This document shows, one piece after another, positions 62,011 through 64,000 of a stretch of 64,000 nucleotides of DNA (positions are counted from its first letter, which is position 1; each line of letters begins with the position of its first letter). The position numbers and the translations under genes were made by a program. Source of the stretch: Nelumbo lutea (taxonomy: Eukaryota > Streptophyta > Magnoliopsida > Proteales > Nelumbonaceae); NCBI GenBank assembly GCA_022828595.1, contig JAKGHH010000001.1:69746401-69810400 (forward strand), in the 5' to 3' direction. The notes beneath the pieces were generated by a model that made no database searches, was not told where the DNA came from, and saw nothing but the letters and a program-made list of their open reading frames with translations.

Positions 62011-62911
62011 GACTTGCCCCGGCCTAGCATTCTCAGGGGGGCAGAGGAGGTCGCTCCCATCGTTCAAGCAGAGCCGAGCTGGATTGACCCACTCGCGAGC
62101 TTCCTGCTATACGGGACCCTCCTTGCAGATTGCAATGCAGCCAGAAGGGTGCAGCACCAGGCAGCCAAATACATCATGATAGACAAACGACTGTACAGGA
62201 GATCCTACATGCTCCCCTATCTGCGTTGCTTGCGGCCTACTGAAGCCGAGCTCATACCATGTGACACTCATGAGGGGTTGTGCGGTGGGCACTTGGGGGG
62301 CAGAGCCCTTGCCCAGAAAGCACTTCGACAGGGGTATTATTGGCCAACAATGAAGGCATATGCTATTGAGCTCGTTAGAAAATGTGACAAATGCCAGAGA
62401 CATGCCAATATTCACCACCAACCTGCTACCGACCTCAAGTATCTCACCAGTCTGTGGCCCTTTGCATAGTGGAGCATCGATCTACCCGGGCCATTCCCGC
62501 CAGCAATGGGAGGGAGGAAGTTTTTAGTAGTAGCAGTGGACTACTTCACCAAGTGGGTAGAGGCTGAACCCCTTGTAACAATTACAGCCCGAAATGTCCA
62601 AAACTTCTTTTGAAAGAACATCGTGTGCCGCTTTGGATTACCTCGGGTATTGATTTCTGACAACGGAAAGCAGTTCGAGGATATCAAATTCCAAGACTGG
62701 TGCCAGGACATGGGAATCCGATAGAATTTTACTTCAGTCACACACCCTCAAGCAAATAGTCAGGCAGAAGTCACGAACAGAGCCATCCTCCATGGACTAA
62801 GAGCACAACTGGACCGAGCTAAAGGATTATGGGCAGATGAACTACCTAGTGTTTTATGAGCCTAACGGACCACGAAGAAGACTGCCACAGGAGAAACACC
62901 CTTCAATCTCG
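62011..62911 (+). pseudogene. Integrase, C-terminally truncated
   Basis: A zinc-binding HHCC-like region ends in VRKCDKCQRHANIHH. The DDE core follows: SIDLPGPFP, FLVVAVDYFTKWVEAEPL, ISDNGKQFED and HPQANSQAEVTNRAI, so the D, D and E are present. Stops occur at about 62467, 62611, 62722 and 62858. After GETPFNL (about 62910) the homology stops abruptly and the sequence becomes the antisense ORF, so the integrase C-terminus is deleted. Confidence 0.85.
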
Positions 62912-64000
62912 GGGGTAGTAACTGGACCAGCATCCTCTGCTTCATCTTCGATGCCCTCGTCTTTGGAATCGGGGGCATCTTTTGACTAGTGCACGATGTC
63001 GTCAATGATCCGCGAAGTAATGATGGCGCTCATATCTAGATCAGGGTAGAGGTTCCTGATTAGCCACCGACTAAGATTGAAGCCCTTACGGTAGGCCTCC
63101 ATCATCACGTTGTCAAACCTTGAAGAATTGACGTAGTTGATGACGACCTGAGTCTTGGCCTCCTTGAGAGCACCCTCGAAGATCGCAGTCTTCTCTCTTA
63201 TATCTTCATAGAGGTACCCCACTTCGTGCTCTAGCTTCCCCTTTGCCTCCTTGAGGCCTTGCACCTCGAGTTTCAGGGCATCCCGCTCAACCTTGAGGTT
63301 GTTCACCTCGAGCCCTAAGTCCTCCTGCCAACCTTGAGCCTGCTCACCTCAGCCCTCAGCTTATCTTTGTCTCGGGCCAGCTCCCCCTTCTCTACCATTA
63401 ATAGCTCGATGAAGCTCTTCTGAGCCGAGGTGTCACTCTCCAGGCGGTGGACCTGACAGCGAGCTGCCCTCAACTTAGTATGGGTTGCGTGGGATGACTT
63501 CTCAGCCTCCAGAGCCCGCCTCAGGTGTCGGTCTGATTGAAAGGTCAAGGTGTGAATGGCGGAGTTCACCTGCAAAAGGGAAATTGGTCAATAGGGAAGC
63601 CCAAAAAAAAAGGAAAAAAGAAGAGAGACTCACCACCATAGTATGAGTGGCAGCTCGGGCACCGAGCTGACCAGGAGTGAGTTCAGCCCACTCGCTGACC
63701 TCCCCCGGGTATGCAGCCAGCTTGCTCTTCTCCAGGCTTCACTGGGTGTTCAGGACAGTTTGGCTCCCCTGATCCTTCGAGCTGGATGTTGTCATCTCCA
63801 CATCATGAGTGGAACTCTCAGAGGCCTCGGTGGCATCTTTGGTAGGATGAGCCTCGACAACAGCACTAGCATCGACAACGATTTCACCAGCCGGTCTAGC
63901 GGGTTTGGCAGCAGGTTCGGTGGGCCTAACGACATTCTCCGCTATCACCTCAGGCCCCCAAGGCACAACCCCTTCTTCCAAGTCAATGACAGGCTCCGCT
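62911..64000 (-). pseudogene. Antisense coiled-coil ORF of the Tat element (partial)
   Basis: On the minus strand, from the window edge to about 62911, a Pro/Ala-rich stretch (about 63981-63740) is followed by a long coiled coil (LRRALEAEKSSHATHTKLRA, ARCQVHRLESD, LARDKDKLRAEVSRLK, RDALKLEVQGLKEAKGKLEH). It ends with RKGFNLSRWLIRNLYPDLDM. The closest description I know is the 'putative gypsy type transposon' protein family, which occurs antisense behind pol in Tat elements. A probable 64-bp intron (63633-63570, GTGAGT to GCAG) joins ACT ATG GTG to GTG AAC TCC. A frameshift near 63300-63340 and a stop at about 62986 mark decay. The function of this protein is unknown. Confidence 0.75.

Larger units (their letters stand above)
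56544..64000 (+). mobile_element. Tat-lineage Ty3/gypsy LTR retrotransposon, decayed, runs off the window
   Basis: The order is 5' LTR, primer-binding site, gag, aspartic protease, reverse transcriptase, two RNase H domains, integrase, then an antisense coiled-coil ORF. Two RNase H domains in series and an extra ORF on the opposite strand after pol are hallmarks of the plant Tat lineage (Grande, Retand and RIRE2-like elements). Every domain contains stops or frameshifts, and the reverse-transcriptase catalytic box is mutated, so it cannot act alone. The 3' LTR and target-site duplication lie to the right of the window. GC content is clearly higher than in the flanking DNA. Confidence 0.9.

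Overview
The window is nuclear DNA of a flowering plant. The coding genes are split by long, repeat-filled introns with GT-AG borders. They encode plant-type proteins (a PDS5 cohesin regulator, a CAR-type C2 protein, ROOT INITIATION DEFECTIVE 3 and an organelle-type RsmB/NusB rRNA methyltransferase), and there is a MIR156 hairpin. L1- and RTE-type LINEs, SINEs, hAT, Mutator-like and PIF/Harbinger elements and a Tat-lineage Ty3/gypsy element fill most of the rest. I cannot fix the species. The mixture suits a non-grass angiosperm with large introns, which is an inference only.

Layout. 472-13253 (+): the last eleven exons of a PDS5-like gene; its 5' part lies left of the window. 14824-15510: a Mutator-like TIR element. 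16993-21279 (+): a complete three-coding-exon C2-domain (CAR-like) gene whose second intron carries a five-copy, about 163-bp minisatellite. 21.3-26.7 kb: repeats (a TIR element with about 85-bp arms, a Harbinger-like element, an RTE tail). 26763-26847 (-): a miR156/157 hairpin with a TATA box about 0.7 kb upstream at 27562-27572. 29622-30896 (-): single-exon RID3/WDR18-like gene. 31-36.4 kb: repeats, including a second copy of the Mutator-like family. 36481-51706 (-): a complete 17-exon RsmB-type gene whose phases all close to a 563-residue protein; its introns hold at least nine mobile-element insertions. 51791-52483: a third copy of the Mutator-like family, only about 85 bp upstream of that gene's start codon, with a Harbinger MITE nested inside it. 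52.5-56.5 kb: minisatellite and a 1.13-kb foldback element. 56544-64000: 5' LTR and body of a decayed Tat-lineage Ty3/gypsy retrotransposon, followed by an antisense coiled-coil ORF; the 3' LTR lies beyond the window.

The host genes are not an operon and show no obvious common pathway: chromatid cohesion (PDS5), membrane/ABA signalling (CAR), pre-60S ribosome maturation (RID3), organellar rRNA methylation (RsmB) and developmental timing (miR156). The most useful results are the miRNA locus, which an ORF-based annotation would miss, the fully resolved exon structures, and many mobile elements dated relative to one another by nested target-site duplications.
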